Origin: Corallococcus silvisoli
Lineage (GTDB): Bacteria > Myxococcota > Myxococcia > Myxococcales > Myxococcaceae
Reading direction: 5' to 3'
DNA: 64,000 bases
NCBI RefSeq assembly: GCF_009909145.1
Contig: NZ_JAAAPJ010000021.1
Location: 78,045-142,044, forward strand
Part shown: positions 46,672 to 54,687 of the stretch, one piece after another
How positions within the stretch are numbered: the stretch's first letter is position 1
Layout: each line of letters opens with the position of its first letter
Translations under genes and position numbers: made by a program
The notes under the pieces: generated by a model
The model's input: the letters and a program-made list of their open reading frames with translations, nothing else
What the model was told of the DNA's origin: nothing
Databases searched by the model: none

Positions 46672-47856
46672 GTGCGTTCCTTCTGCATCCGGTGTCTGCG
46701 TCCCGAGAGCGCGTGCTACTGCGCGCACGTCCCCCAGCTTCAGACGCGCACGCGCGTGGTGTTCCTCCAGCACCCCCGGGAGCGGCGCGTGGCCATTGGC
46801 ACCGCGCGCATGGCCCACCTGTCGCTGCCCAACTCGGAGCTGCACCGGGGCGTGGACTTCACCGGCCACGCGCGGCTGGAGGAGCTGGCCCGCCGCCCGG
46901 AGCGCGTCGCGGTGCTCTTCCCCGGCGAGGAAGCCATCTCCGTGGAGGAGGCCCAGGCGAACCCGCCGGAGACGCTCATCGTCGTGGATGGCACCTGGCC
47001 GCAGGCGAAGAAGGTGGTGATGCGCAACCCGGTGCTCGCGGCGCTGCCGCGCATCGGCTTCGTGCCGCGCCGCCCGAGCAACTACCGCATCCGCGCGGAG
47101 CCCGCCGACCACTGCGTCTCCACCATCGAGGCGGTCGCGGAGATCCTGGGGCAGCTGGAGGGCAAGCCGGACTACTTCGACCGCATGCTGGGGGCGTTCG
47201 AGTTCATGGTGGACACGCAGCTGGACCGGCAGGAGTCGCGCACGGGGCCCGGCCGACGCCGGCTCTACAAGAGCGAGTGGCGGCCGCCGCTGGAGCTGCG
47301 CTCGCTGGCGGAGGCCGCGGACCGGCTGGTGCTCTTCTACGCGGAGGCGAACGCGCACCCGTTGGAGGCGGCCATCGCGCCGGAGCTGGTGCACCTGGTC
47401 GCGTGCCGCCTCACCACCGGGGAGCGCTTCGAGGCGGTCATCGCGCCGGAGCAGCCGCTCGCGCACAGCACGTCGCTGCACGTCGAGCTGCCGGAGGAGA
47501 CGCTGCTCGCCGGTGAGCCGCGCGCGGAGGCGCTCGCGCGCTTCGAGGCGTTCCTGCGGCCAGAGGACGAGCTGACGGTGTGGACGACGTTCGCCCTGGA
47601 CCTGCTCTGGGCGGGGGGCCTGTCGCGCAGGCCCGCGCGCAACGTGCGGCTCGCCGCGGCGCGGGCCCTCAAGGGCAAGGCGGGCGGCGTGGAGCAGGCG
47701 GTGGCGCTGCTCAAGTCTCCGGGCGTGGGGACGTGGGCCCGGGGCCGCGCCGGGCGGCGCATCAGCGCGTTGGAGTCCGTGGTGCGCGAGCTGGTGGCCC
47801 GTGGAAACGCCACCCAGCCGCCCGCGAAGCTGCCCCGCACCGGCACCGAGCGCTGA
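46672..47856 (+). CDS. DTW-domain tRNA-uridine aminocarboxypropyltransferase with extra C-terminal domain
   Basis: A 394-residue protein. Residues 1-200 are a TapT-type DTW enzyme that makes acp3U in tRNA from SAM: zinc cysteines 5, 8, 15 and 17, and the DGTW motif at 106-109 (VVDGTWPQAKK), followed by a PSNYRIR stretch. Standard DTW proteins are about 200-230 residues. The extra 180 residues have a pattern like a DnaQ-type exonuclease fold but without its acidic residues: VHLVACRLTTGERFEAVIAP, a HSTSLHVELPEETLL turn, ARFEAFLRPEDELTVWTTFALDLL (in part) and a late RRISALESVVREL. This last part is my inference. GTG start. Confidence 0.8.
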   Translation: MRSFCIRCLRPESACYCAHVPQLQTRTRVVFLQHPRERRVAIGTARMAHLSLPNSELHRGVDFTGHARLEELARRPERVAVLFPGEEAISVEEAQANPPETLIVVDGTWPQAKKVVMRNPVLAALPRIGFVPRRPSNYRIRAEPADHCVSTIEAVAEILGQLEGKPDYFDRMLGAFEFMVDTQLDRQESRTGPGRRRLYKSEWRPPLELRSLAEAADRLVLFYAEANAHPLEAAIAPELVHLVACRLTTGERFEAVIAPEQPLAHSTSLHVELPEETLLAGEPRAEALARFEAFLRPEDELTVWTTFALDLLWAGGLSRRPARNVRLAAARALKGKAGGVEQAVALLKSPGVGTWARGRAGRRISALESVVRELVARGNATQPPAKLPRTGTER

Positions 47857-47866
47857 GGCCGGAGCC

Positions 47867-48967
47867 CTACGGGCCCATGCGGGCGCTGCTGACGTCCAGC
47901 GTCGTCGAACCGGAGCGCCAGGGCCGGGCCTGCTCGCGCACCCAGCGCCCGAACCGGGCGATGAGGTAGCAGCCCGCCAGCAGGGCCACGGACACGCCCA
48001 GCGCCGCCGCCATGCCCAGCCGGGGCCCGATGCGCTGCGAGAGGCCCGCGATGTCCGCCCAGCCGTACACCACCGGCAGGTGCAGCACGTAGATCCACAG
48101 CGACAGGCGCCCCAGCGGCGCCAGCGCGCCACTCAGCCGCCGCGGCAGCAGGTTCACGGCCCCCAGCACCAACAGGCCCTGCGCCACGCGGTACATCACC
48201 ATCGTGGGGCTGGTGGGCGTCCACTCGACGGGGACCCAGTGGGTGACCCCCAGCAGCGCTCCACCCAGCGCCAGCAGCGCGAAGCCCTGGGCCGGGCCCG
48301 GCTTCAACAAGTGCAGGCCGTGGGCGGCGAAGGCGCCCGCGAAGAAGAAGCCCGCCCAGGGGAAGAAGGGGAAGCGGCTGCCCTCGCCATTGCCGATGAA
48401 CTGCTGCACCGGCACCGGGAGGTGCGCGCCCGCCTGCCACAGCACGGCGCTCGCCAGCGGGATGCCCACGGCCAGTCCGCCCAGCAGCAGCGCCCGCGCG
48501 CCCTGGTGCGGCGTCAGGACCAGCGCCACGGCGCCCAGGAGCAGCGACGCGCCAATGCACTGGAGCGCGTCGAACTGGAAGACCTTGCCCAGCATGGCGT
48601 CGGAGAAGCCCAGGTCGCGCACCGCGCCCCAGCCCGGCCAGTGCAGCAGGTAGCCCAGGAACAGCAGCAGGAGCGCCCGGCGGAACCGGCGGCCGAAGGA
48701 GTCCTTCGCCGCGCCCGGCTTCGTGCCCAGCGCCATCACCACCGCCCAGCCGCTCACCAGCAGGAACAGCGGCGCGGTGATGCCGCGCAGCTTCCAGTAC
48801 TGCTGGACCCACGGGTGGTCGCGGAGCGCGGGCGCCAGCAGCGCATCCAGCGTGTGCCCCATCACCATGGCGAGCACCGCCAGACCCCGTGCGCCATCGA
48901 GCGCGGGGTGCCGGGTCTGCCGGAAGCTGAGCGCGGGGCCGAATCCGTTCAAAGCGGCACCGAGCAT
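47867..48967 (-). CDS. Acyltransferase/DUF1624-like integral membrane protein
   Basis: A 366-residue protein with about ten membrane helices. The N-terminal ALDGARGLAVLAMVMGHTLD has the Asp-Arg and His expected of the acyltransferase-3/DUF1624 (heparan-glucosaminide acetyltransferase-like) superfamily. The late LWIYVLHLPVVYG helix is also typical. It probably acetylates or otherwise acylates an envelope sugar. The acceptor is not evident, as no polysaccharide genes are next to it. It converges with the DTW gene (about 10 bases between stops). ATG 48967 lacks a strong ribosome-binding site. Confidence 0.75.
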   Translation of the reverse strand: MLGAALNGFGPALSFRQTRHPALDGARGLAVLAMVMGHTLDALLAPALRDHPWVQQYWKLRGITAPLFLLVSGWAVVMALGTKPGAAKDSFGRRFRRALLLLFLGYLLHWPGWGAVRDLGFSDAMLGKVFQFDALQCIGASLLLGAVALVLTPHQGARALLLGGLAVGIPLASAVLWQAGAHLPVPVQQFIGNGEGSRFPFFPWAGFFFAGAFAAHGLHLLKPGPAQGFALLALGGALLGVTHWVPVEWTPTSPTMVMYRVAQGLLVLGAVNLLPRRLSGALAPLGRLSLWIYVLHLPVVYGWADIAGLSQRIGPRLGMAAALGVSVALLAGCYLIARFGRWVREQARPWRSGSTTLDVSSARMGP

Positions 48968-49093
48968 AAGCCCACCCGCGGGCCTCGTCTCCAAAACGCA
49001 CCAACCGTGGGGGTCGGCAGGCGCGGAAAAGACCCCGGATTTCACTCTCAGCCCAGGTCGCACCCCGCGCGGGGGATGCTACAGGATGGATGC

Positions 49094-49885
49094 ATGTCCA
49101 TTCGCACCGCGTTCGCCACCGCCGCCCTCGGACTCCTCGCCGTCCCGCCTGCCGCCCATGCCGCGTCAGGGGATGACTGGTTTGGCAGTGACAAGCCCAA
49201 GCACTTCGCGGCGTGTCTGGCCGTCACGGGCGTGGGTTATGGCGCGGGCGCGGTCCTCTTTGATTCGCCGGGCGCGCGGGCACTCACGGGCGTGGGATTG
49301 GGCTTGGGCGTGGGGGTCGGCAAGGAGGTGTACGACCGCGCTCGCGGCAAGGTCTTCTCCATGAAGGACCTGGCGTGGGACACGGCGGGCACCGCCACGG
49401 GGCTACTGGCCGCGTTCCTCGTGGACCGCTTCATCACCGAGGTGCTCCTGCCCCCGCCCCCCAGCGTCGCCGGAAGCGCTCGCGGCGGTCGCGGGCGCGT
49501 CCGGACGGGCGCGGCGCTCCACGAACTTCAGGAGCAGGTCGCGCTGCAGGCGCGGCTCCACGAGCAGCATGCGGCCTTCGGGATCATCGGTGTCGGAGAC
49601 GAGCACGGTGACCTGCCCGCGCGGGCACTGGTTCATGCATCCGGTGGGCATGACGCGCACCTGTCCCCCGAGTCCGCGCCCGGCCAGCTCGCCCTGGAGC
49701 CAGCGCGGCAGGTCCTGACCGCCACCCCGGGCGCTCTTCGTCAGGCACTTGCGGCAGACGAGCACCTCCACCTCGCGCCCCTTGTCGCCCGTGTCGTCGT
49801 CCTGCATCCGTCGTCCTCCGAGGCGCACCGCTTCCAGGCGGATGCGCCGCTCCGAGCGCCCGGCCTGTCGTCGCCGGCACCGTGA
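49094..49885 (+). CDS. YfiM-like DUF2279 exported protein, extended antisense through a ferredoxin gene
   Basis: The first 115 residues form a normal YfiM/DUF2279 protein: signal peptide (1-24), the core GSDKPKHFAACL (31-42), GKEVYDRARG (76-85) and MKDLAWDTAGT (90-100), then a final hydrophobic helix. Such proteins usually stop here. In this gene the frame stays open for about 148 more codons and runs over the whole ferredoxin gene on the other strand. The extension is Ala/Leu/His-rich, as expected of antisense sequence. The natural stop has apparently been lost. Whether the extension is stable is unknown. The start is ATG 49094. Confidence 0.65.
   Translation: MSIRTAFATAALGLLAVPPAAHAASGDDWFGSDKPKHFAACLAVTGVGYGAGAVLFDSPGARALTGVGLGLGVGVGKEVYDRARGKVFSMKDLAWDTAGTATGLLAAFLVDRFITEVLLPPPPSVAGSARGGRGRVRTGAALHELQEQVALQARLHEQHAAFGIIGVGDEHGDLPARALVHASGGHDAHLSPESAPGQLALEPARQVLTATPGALRQALAADEHLHLAPLVARVVVLHPSSSEAHRFQADAPLRAPGLSSPAP
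49403..49807 (-). CDS. Thioredoxin-like [2Fe-2S] ferredoxin
   Basis: A 134-residue protein. Residues 10-100 match the thioredoxin-like [2Fe-2S] ferredoxins: Cys18 and Cys21 (VCRKC), then Cys57 and Cys61 in TGCMNQCPRG, and a closing LLVEPRLQRDLLLKFVERR helix (in part). Electron carriers of this type are found alone or in hydrogenase and dehydrogenase subunits; the partner is not visible here. The last 34 residues are Ala/Gly/Glu-rich and antisense to the YfiM-like core, so this gene too seems to have lost its usual stop. The whole gene lies inside the open frame of the opposite strand. Confidence 0.8.
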   Translation of the reverse strand: MQDDDTGDKGREVEVLVCRKCLTKSARGGGQDLPRWLQGELAGRGLGGQVRVMPTGCMNQCPRGQVTVLVSDTDDPEGRMLLVEPRLQRDLLLKFVERRARPDAPATAASASGDAGGRGQEHLGDEAVHEERGQ

Positions 49886-50083
49886 TGGACAAGGGGTAGC
49901 GGCGCCAGGGGTGTTCCGCAGGGAAGCGCCCTCCGTCCGCCGGGCCGCTGCCCGGGCAGGCGTTGCTGGACTGATGGAATGGGAAAGCCAGGAGGGTGGG
50001 TGCGGCGATTTGCCCCGGCGCCCACCCGCCAGGGCGCTGGTACGGTGCGCCCCGCTGTGTGTCGCTCGCGGAAGGCTCCCCAC

Positions 50084-51202
50084 GTGCTGCGAAATCGACT
50101 GCTCCTTGGCCTCACGTTCTCCGTCATGGGCCTGGGCCCGCTCCCCGGCTGTGAGCGCGCTCCTGAAGCCCGCGAGGCCCCGCCCGTGACGCCGACCGCG
50201 CCGGAGGCGCCCGCGGTGAAGCCCGCGGCGCCGGACGCCGCGGCGGTGGCGAAGCTGGCCTCGCACTTCTTCCAGGCGCCGCGCGGGGAAGCGCCGCTGC
50301 CCGTGGACACCGAGGCGCAGGTGGCCCTGGGGCGCATGCTCTTCCATGAGCCCCGGCTGTCGAAGAACCACGACGTGTCCTGCAACAGCTGCCATGGGCT
50401 CGACACCTTCGGCGTGGACAACAAGGCGCTGTCGGACGGCCACCGGGGGCAGAAGGGCAGCCGCAACTCGCCCACCGTCTACAACGCGGCCCGGCACATC
50501 GCGCAGTTCTGGGATGGCCGCGCCGCGACGCTGGAGGCCCAGGCCGAAGGCCCGATGATGAACCCGGTGGAGATGGCCATGCCGGACGCGAAGCGCGTCG
50601 AGGTCACGCTCTCCTCCATGCCCGAGTACACCGCGCGCTTCCGCGCCGCCTTCCCCAAGGAGGCCCGGCCGGTGACGCTGGCCCACGCGGCCCGGGCCCT
50701 GGCCGCCTTCGAGCGCACGCTCACCACGCCCTCGCGCTTCGACCGCTTCCTCTCGGGCGAGCACGCCGCCCTCACCGCGCAGGAGCAGCGCGGCCTGGAG
50801 GCCTTCGTCACCACCGGCTGCACCACCTGCCACAACGGCCCGGCGGTGGGCGGCGCGTCGTTCCAGAAGCTGGGGTTGGTGGAGGCGTATCCGAACCTCA
50901 CCGACGCGGGCCGCTTCGACGCGACGAAGAACGAGGACGACCGGGGCTACTTCCGCGTGCCCACCCTGCGCAACGTGGAGAAGACCGCGCCCTACCTGCA
51001 CGACGGCAGCGTGAAGGACCTGCCCTCGATGGTGCGCCTGATGGGCCGCTACCAGCTGGGGCGCACGCTGAAGGACGGGGAGGTGGACGACCTGGTGGCC
51101 TTCCTGAAGAGCCTGACCGGGGAGCTCCCGCCCACGGAGCGCATCGCCGCGCCGCCCCTGCCCCCCAGCACGAAACGCACGCCCAAGCCGGATCCGTCGT
51201 AG
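50084..51202 (+). CDS. Dihaem cytochrome c peroxidase / MauG family lipoprotein
   Basis: A 372-residue exported dihaem protein. Signal peptide with lipobox LPGC (Cys23) and an Ala/Pro linker. Haem-binding motifs are CNSCH (100-104) and CTTCH (246-250). The QFWDGRAATLEAQAEGPMMNPVEM stretch (in part) and the late YFRVPTLRNVEKTAPYLHDG motif (in part) are typical of bacterial cytochrome c peroxidases. It should reduce peroxide with electrons from a small cytochrome, or act as a MauG-like oxidase. GTG 50084 is chosen because the signal peptide starts there with GAAGG upstream. Confidence 0.9.
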   Translation: MLRNRLLLGLTFSVMGLGPLPGCERAPEAREAPPVTPTAPEAPAVKPAAPDAAAVAKLASHFFQAPRGEAPLPVDTEAQVALGRMLFHEPRLSKNHDVSCNSCHGLDTFGVDNKALSDGHRGQKGSRNSPTVYNAARHIAQFWDGRAATLEAQAEGPMMNPVEMAMPDAKRVEVTLSSMPEYTARFRAAFPKEARPVTLAHAARALAAFERTLTTPSRFDRFLSGEHAALTAQEQRGLEAFVTTGCTTCHNGPAVGGASFQKLGLVEAYPNLTDAGRFDATKNEDDRGYFRVPTLRNVEKTAPYLHDGSVKDLPSMVRLMGRYQLGRTLKDGEVDDLVAFLKSLTGELPPTERIAAPPLPPSTKRTPKPDPS

Positions 51203-51248
51203 CGTGAAACGTCGCGTCCCACCCCGCGGGTGCTAGATCCTCCAGCCC

Positions 51249-51644
51249 ATGACCTTCTTCTTCCATCTCCACTCGGGCCTTCGCTACCTGGTGCTGCTGT
51301 CCGGCGTCATCGCGCTCGCGTACTTCGCGTTCGCGGTCGCCACGAAGCGGCCGTTCGACAAGGTGGGGCGCATCATCGGCGCGTCCTACTCCGGCTTCGT
51401 GCAGTTGCAGATGCTGGTGGGCATCCTGGTGCTCGTGACGCGCGGGTACTACCCGGCCCTCATCGGCCACATCGTGATGATGGTGCTCGCGGTGGGGGCC
51501 ATCCAGGGGCCCCTGTCCGCGAACCGCCGCCGGACGCCGCCGGGCTACGTGCTGCCGCTGGTGGGCACCCTGGTGTCGCTGGCGTTCATCGTGGGCGGCA
51601 TCCTGGCCATCCGCCCGGGCCTGTTCGTCTCCACCGCGTTCTGA
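51249..51644 (+). CDS. Small four-helix membrane protein
   Basis: A 131-residue protein with four membrane segments (about 10-32, 47-64, 69-89 and 100-121). Histidines at 6 and 8 (FHLHSGLRY) and 74 (IGHIVMM) sit near the ends of helices, which could suggest haem binding, but this is only a possibility. It follows the dihaem peroxidase by 46 bases on the same strand, fitting a redox role. I know it only as a conserved hypothetical type. A palindromic hairpin follows the stop. Confidence 0.7.
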   Translation: MTFFFHLHSGLRYLVLLSGVIALAYFAFAVATKRPFDKVGRIIGASYSGFVQLQMLVGILVLVTRGYYPALIGHIVMMVLAVGAIQGPLSANRRRTPPGYVLPLVGTLVSLAFIVGGILAIRPGLFVSTAF

Positions 51645-51667
51645 GCGCCCGTTTCAGTGACGGGCGC
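51645..51667. terminator. Perfect 8-bp hairpin between convergent genes
   Basis: GCGCCCGT (51645-51652) pairs with ACGGGCGC (51660-51667), 7-base loop. It begins right after the stop of the membrane protein gene. There is no T tract. Confidence 0.5.
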
Positions 51668-51739
51668 GTGAAGAGGCCGGCTCCTCGCGGGGCCGGTGCC
51701 CGCGCCTGTCCTCATGGCTGCGTGGGGCCCGCCCCCGCG

Positions 51740-53209
51740 TCACTGACGCGTGGGACGCGAGCGCCGACGCGAGGCTAGCGGCAGGAGCATGAGCAGGGCG
51801 GGAAGCAGCAGACCTGCGCTCGTGCTGCAGCCGCCCTCGACCTCCCGGTCCTTCACGGGCCCCGTCCCTCCATCCGGGACGCCCGCATCCGCGCCGGTGC
51901 CCGCGTCGGCCGTGCCTGCGTCCGCGCCAGTGCCTGCGTCCGAGACGCCCGCATCCGCGCCGGTGCCCGCATCACCGCCGGTGCCCGCGTCGGCGGGGCC
52001 CGTCGTGCAGTCCCCCAGCGAGTGCTCCAGCGCGCCCAGCGTGGACGCGGCCACCGTGGGCCGGGGCCGCGCGCAGAAGTCATCCGTCACCAGGGCGTTC
52101 CTCGTGCCCGCGCCGATCAGCGAGGACACGTCGCCCTTTCGCGTCAGGTCCCCCTGGAGCGGTGCCATGTACCAGGACGTCCAGGTGGCGGTGTCCACGT
52201 TCGCCCGGTTCGTGCCCGCCGTGAAGCTGGCGCCGTCGCGGGTGCGGATGGCGGACGACAGCACGTTGCCGTGGGCCTCGCCCGTGGTGGCCGCGAAGCG
52301 GAAGTCCACGCCCGTGGTGCCAATGAACGTGTTGAACAGCACCCGCGTGTTCGCGGCCTTGTTCAGATAGATGGCGACGTCCGAGCAGTTCGCGACGATG
52401 TTGTTGCGCAGCACTCCGTCCGAGTGCTCCGGCGTGCACGGCACGGACGCGTCGAAGGCCGGCGCGCAGAACTCCGGAGCCGTGCCACCTCCGCCGAAGG
52501 ACAGCCCGATGCGCGTGTCTCCCCCGGGCGAGTCCTTCACGCACACCACGCGGTTGCGTTCGAAGAGGCCCCGCTTGCCGCCGCTCTTCATGAAGGCGCC
52601 ATAGGCGATGCCGCCTTGCTTGGAGAAGTCATGCAGGTCGTTGTCGCGGACCACCCAGTCGTCACCGGTGTCGATGTTCAGCTTGGTGACCGGCGTGGCG
52701 GTCGCCCGCGCGTGCGTGTCGTGGATTTCATTGCGTTCGATGAGGCCCCGGTGGGGCATCTCCCAGACGCCGCTGGCGTTCTTCGCCGCGTTCACCTTGA
52801 GCTGCGCGTTGAAGTCGCGCACGCGGCTGTCGCGCAGGACGAACCCCTCCGCGTGGCCGGTGACGTGGAAGGCGTGCTCGCAGTCCTCGTCGCGCGCGCA
52901 GATGCCCTCCACCGTGAGGCCGTCGAAGGTCCAGTACCGGCCCGACACCTTGAACCCCTCCACCGCGTTGAAGCGGACGAGCGCCGCGTGGCGGTTGCGC
53001 GCGCGCACCGTGATGGGCTGGTCCTGGATCCCCTCCGCGGAGCAGCCCAGGTTCGCGTTGACGGTGTACGTGCCGTCCTCCAGGACGATGTCGTCTCCGG
53101 CCTTCGCGGTGGCGAGCGCGGCCTGGAGGCCGTCCACGGAGGAGACGCTCTTCTGCGCGGCGCTGGCCGTGAGGGGCAGCAGGAGCAGCGCGAGGGGGAC
53201 ACTTCGCAT
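51740..53209 (-). CDS. Right-handed beta-helix protein with MYXO-CTERM-type anchor
   Basis: A 489-residue exported protein. Signal peptide (about 1-18, ending TASA). The body from 20 to 400 is a parallel beta-helix of the pectate lyase/chondroitinase B type: VDGLQAALATAKAGDDIVLEDGTY (in part), the ITVRARNRHAALVRF rung, and rungs with HAFHVTGHAEGFVLRDSRVRDFNAQLKVN (in part), GLIERNEIHDTHARATATP and VLRNNIVANCSDVAIY. A DAG-type repeat linker leads to a C-terminal GGCSTSAG, a hydrophobic helix and an Arg-rich end, the MYXO-CTERM pattern that sorts proteins to the cell surface. It may be a polysaccharide lyase, but catalytic residues cannot be assigned with certainty. GGGAG lies 5 bases before the ATG. 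Confidence 0.85.
   Translation of the reverse strand: MRSVPLALLLLPLTASAAQKSVSSVDGLQAALATAKAGDDIVLEDGTYTVNANLGCSAEGIQDQPITVRARNRHAALVRFNAVEGFKVSGRYWTFDGLTVEGICARDEDCEHAFHVTGHAEGFVLRDSRVRDFNAQLKVNAAKNASGVWEMPHRGLIERNEIHDTHARATATPVTKLNIDTGDDWVVRDNDLHDFSKQGGIAYGAFMKSGGKRGLFERNRVVCVKDSPGGDTRIGLSFGGGGTAPEFCAPAFDASVPCTPEHSDGVLRNNIVANCSDVAIYLNKAANTRVLFNTFIGTTGVDFRFAATTGEAHGNVLSSAIRTRDGASFTAGTNRANVDTATWTSWYMAPLQGDLTRKGDVSSLIGAGTRNALVTDDFCARPRPTVAASTLGALEHSLGDCTTGPADAGTGGDAGTGADAGVSDAGTGADAGTADAGTGADAGVPDGGTGPVKDREVEGGCSTSAGLLLPALLMLLPLASRRRSRPTRQ
51868..52003 (-). repeat. DAG-type repeat linker coding region
   Basis: Short in-frame units coding for Asp-Ala-Gly-Thr-Gly-Ala and variants in front of the surface anchor. 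Boundaries are approximate. Confidence 0.75.
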
Positions 53210-53331
53210 GGGGACTCCCGGGGGAAGGGGTGCAGCGACCCTAGCGGATTCCCCAAGAAGGCAGGCGGCCTGACGGGCCCAGGCACTCTGGCCGCTAGGG
53301 AACCGGCGCCCGCGTGGACATCTCTCCTGCC

Positions 53332-53874
53332 ATGTCATGCCATCCCAGACTCTCGCGGCGGGGACGTCCCCTCATCACGGCGGCAGGGCTGGCTGGGATG
53401 CTGCTGGCGTCGCCCTCGGCGTTCGCCCTGCCTGCGCGGGGAGCGCCCCTTCCGGAGTTCTCCGCGCGCGACCTGACCTCCGGCCCGCACGCGAGCGACG
53501 AGCTGAAGGGGCAGCCCGCCCTGGTGGTCATCATCACCGACAAGGACGCGGGCGCCGGGATGCGGCAGTGGTTCGCGGAAGCGGACCGGCGGATGCCGAA
53601 GTCCGTGCACCGCCAGTCGCTCATCACCCTCCATCTGCCGTTCTTCGTCAGCGAGGGCACCGCGCGCGGCAAGGCGAAGGAGCAGGTGCCCCGGGCCTAC
53701 TGGAAGGACACCTGGCTCGACAAGAACGGCGACATGGGCAAGGTGCTGGACCTTGCTCCCAGCCATACGCCCTATGTCCTGGCGCTCGATGCTCGGGGCC
53801 ACGTCATCGCGAGCATGCACGGTACGGCGGATTCCCCGGAGGCGCGGTCCATCTGGGCCGCGCTCTCCAGGTGA
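53332..53874 (+). CDS. YtfJ-like exported thioredoxin-fold protein
   Basis: A 180-residue protein. The N-terminus has SRRGRPLITAAGLAGMLL, a twin-arginine-like signal, with likely cleavage near residue 32 (AFA). The body is thioredoxin-like: LPEFSARDLTSGPHASDELKGQPALVVIITD (in part) and SHTPYVLALDARGHVIASMHG (in part), but there is no CxxC, so it is not a disulfide reductase. YtfJ-type proteins have no clear function. An in-frame GTG at 53314 is an alternative start; neither has a good ribosome-binding site. Confidence 0.65.
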   Translation: MSCHPRLSRRGRPLITAAGLAGMLLASPSAFALPARGAPLPEFSARDLTSGPHASDELKGQPALVVIITDKDAGAGMRQWFAEADRRMPKSVHRQSLITLHLPFFVSEGTARGKAKEQVPRAYWKDTWLDKNGDMGKVLDLAPSHTPYVLALDARGHVIASMHGTADSPEARSIWAALSR

Positions 53875-53884
53875 GGCGGAAGGC

Positions 53885-54574
53885 CTAGTAGCGCCCGCCG
53901 CTATCCAGGATGGTCTGCAGCTTCGCCTTGTCGCTGGAGAACGCGAACGCTTGGTACAGCTGGTAGCCGTTCTGCGGATCCAACAGCGTGGGCCGCATGA
54001 GGCGCACCACCTCCAGCTTGTCGCTGGAGAAGGAGAACTGCTCCAGCAGGCTCAGCACGTGCGACACGAGGAAGTTCTCGTTCGGCGCCACCTGCGAGAG
54101 GATGCGCAGCTTCTCGCGCGAGCTGGACTCGCGGATCATCGCCTGGGAGATGCTGCGGAACTGCGCCTCCGCGACGGGACGCGGCGGGGGCGGCGGCGCC
54201 GGCGGGAGCGGGATGTTGCCCGGCGGCGGCAGGCCCGTGCCGTAGGGCGCGGCGTCGTCGATGTACTCGCTCAGCTTGTCCAGCTCCTCCATCGCGGCGC
54301 GGATGCCCTCGCGGCCCTTGTTGTCACGCGTGCGGGACATCGCGTCGCGCAGCGCGTTCTCCAGCCGGTCGATGCGGCGCTCCATCTGCTCGCGGTCGAT
54401 GATGGCCAGGTTGCGCGAGGGCTGCGGCACCGGGCGCGGCGTCGAGTGGCCGGGGGGCGGCGCGCGGCGCAGCTCGGAGGCCGCGGCGTTGACGCTGTCC
54501 TCCGGGCGAGGCGCGGTCTGGGCGAGCGATGCGGCGGAGGTGAGCAGCGCGACAGCGAGGGTCAGGGCCTTCAT
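53885..54574 (-). CDS. Exported DUF4476 protein
   Basis: A 229-residue protein. Signal peptide (about 1-18, ending SLA). A Pro/Arg-rich linker and a helix (DREQMERRIDRLENALRDAM) follow. A proline run (PPLPPAPPPPPRPV) leads to a C-terminal DUF4476 domain, in which the phrase FSSDK occurs twice (EQFSFSSDKLEVVRLM and FAFSSDKAKLQTIL). DUF4476 is common in myxobacteria and Bacteroidetes without known function. ATG 54574 is used since AAGG lies 9 bases upstream; an ATG three codons earlier is possible. It converges with the YtfJ-like gene (10 bases). Confidence 0.8.
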   Translation of the reverse strand: MKALTLAVALLTSAASLAQTAPRPEDSVNAAASELRRAPPPGHSTPRPVPQPSRNLAIIDREQMERRIDRLENALRDAMSRTRDNKGREGIRAAMEELDKLSEYIDDAAPYGTGLPPPGNIPLPPAPPPPPRPVAEAQFRSISQAMIRESSSREKLRILSQVAPNENFLVSHVLSLLEQFSFSSDKLEVVRLMRPTLLDPQNGYQLYQAFAFSSDKAKLQTILDSGGRY

Positions 54575-54687
54575 GGTGTGCATCCTTGGGGGTGTTCGTC
54601 CTTCGCCCCATCTGACGGGACGAAGGGCCAGGCATTCAACCCCCCATTGACGCATCCTTGCCGGCCCCGGACCCCCGGCGGGAGGCG

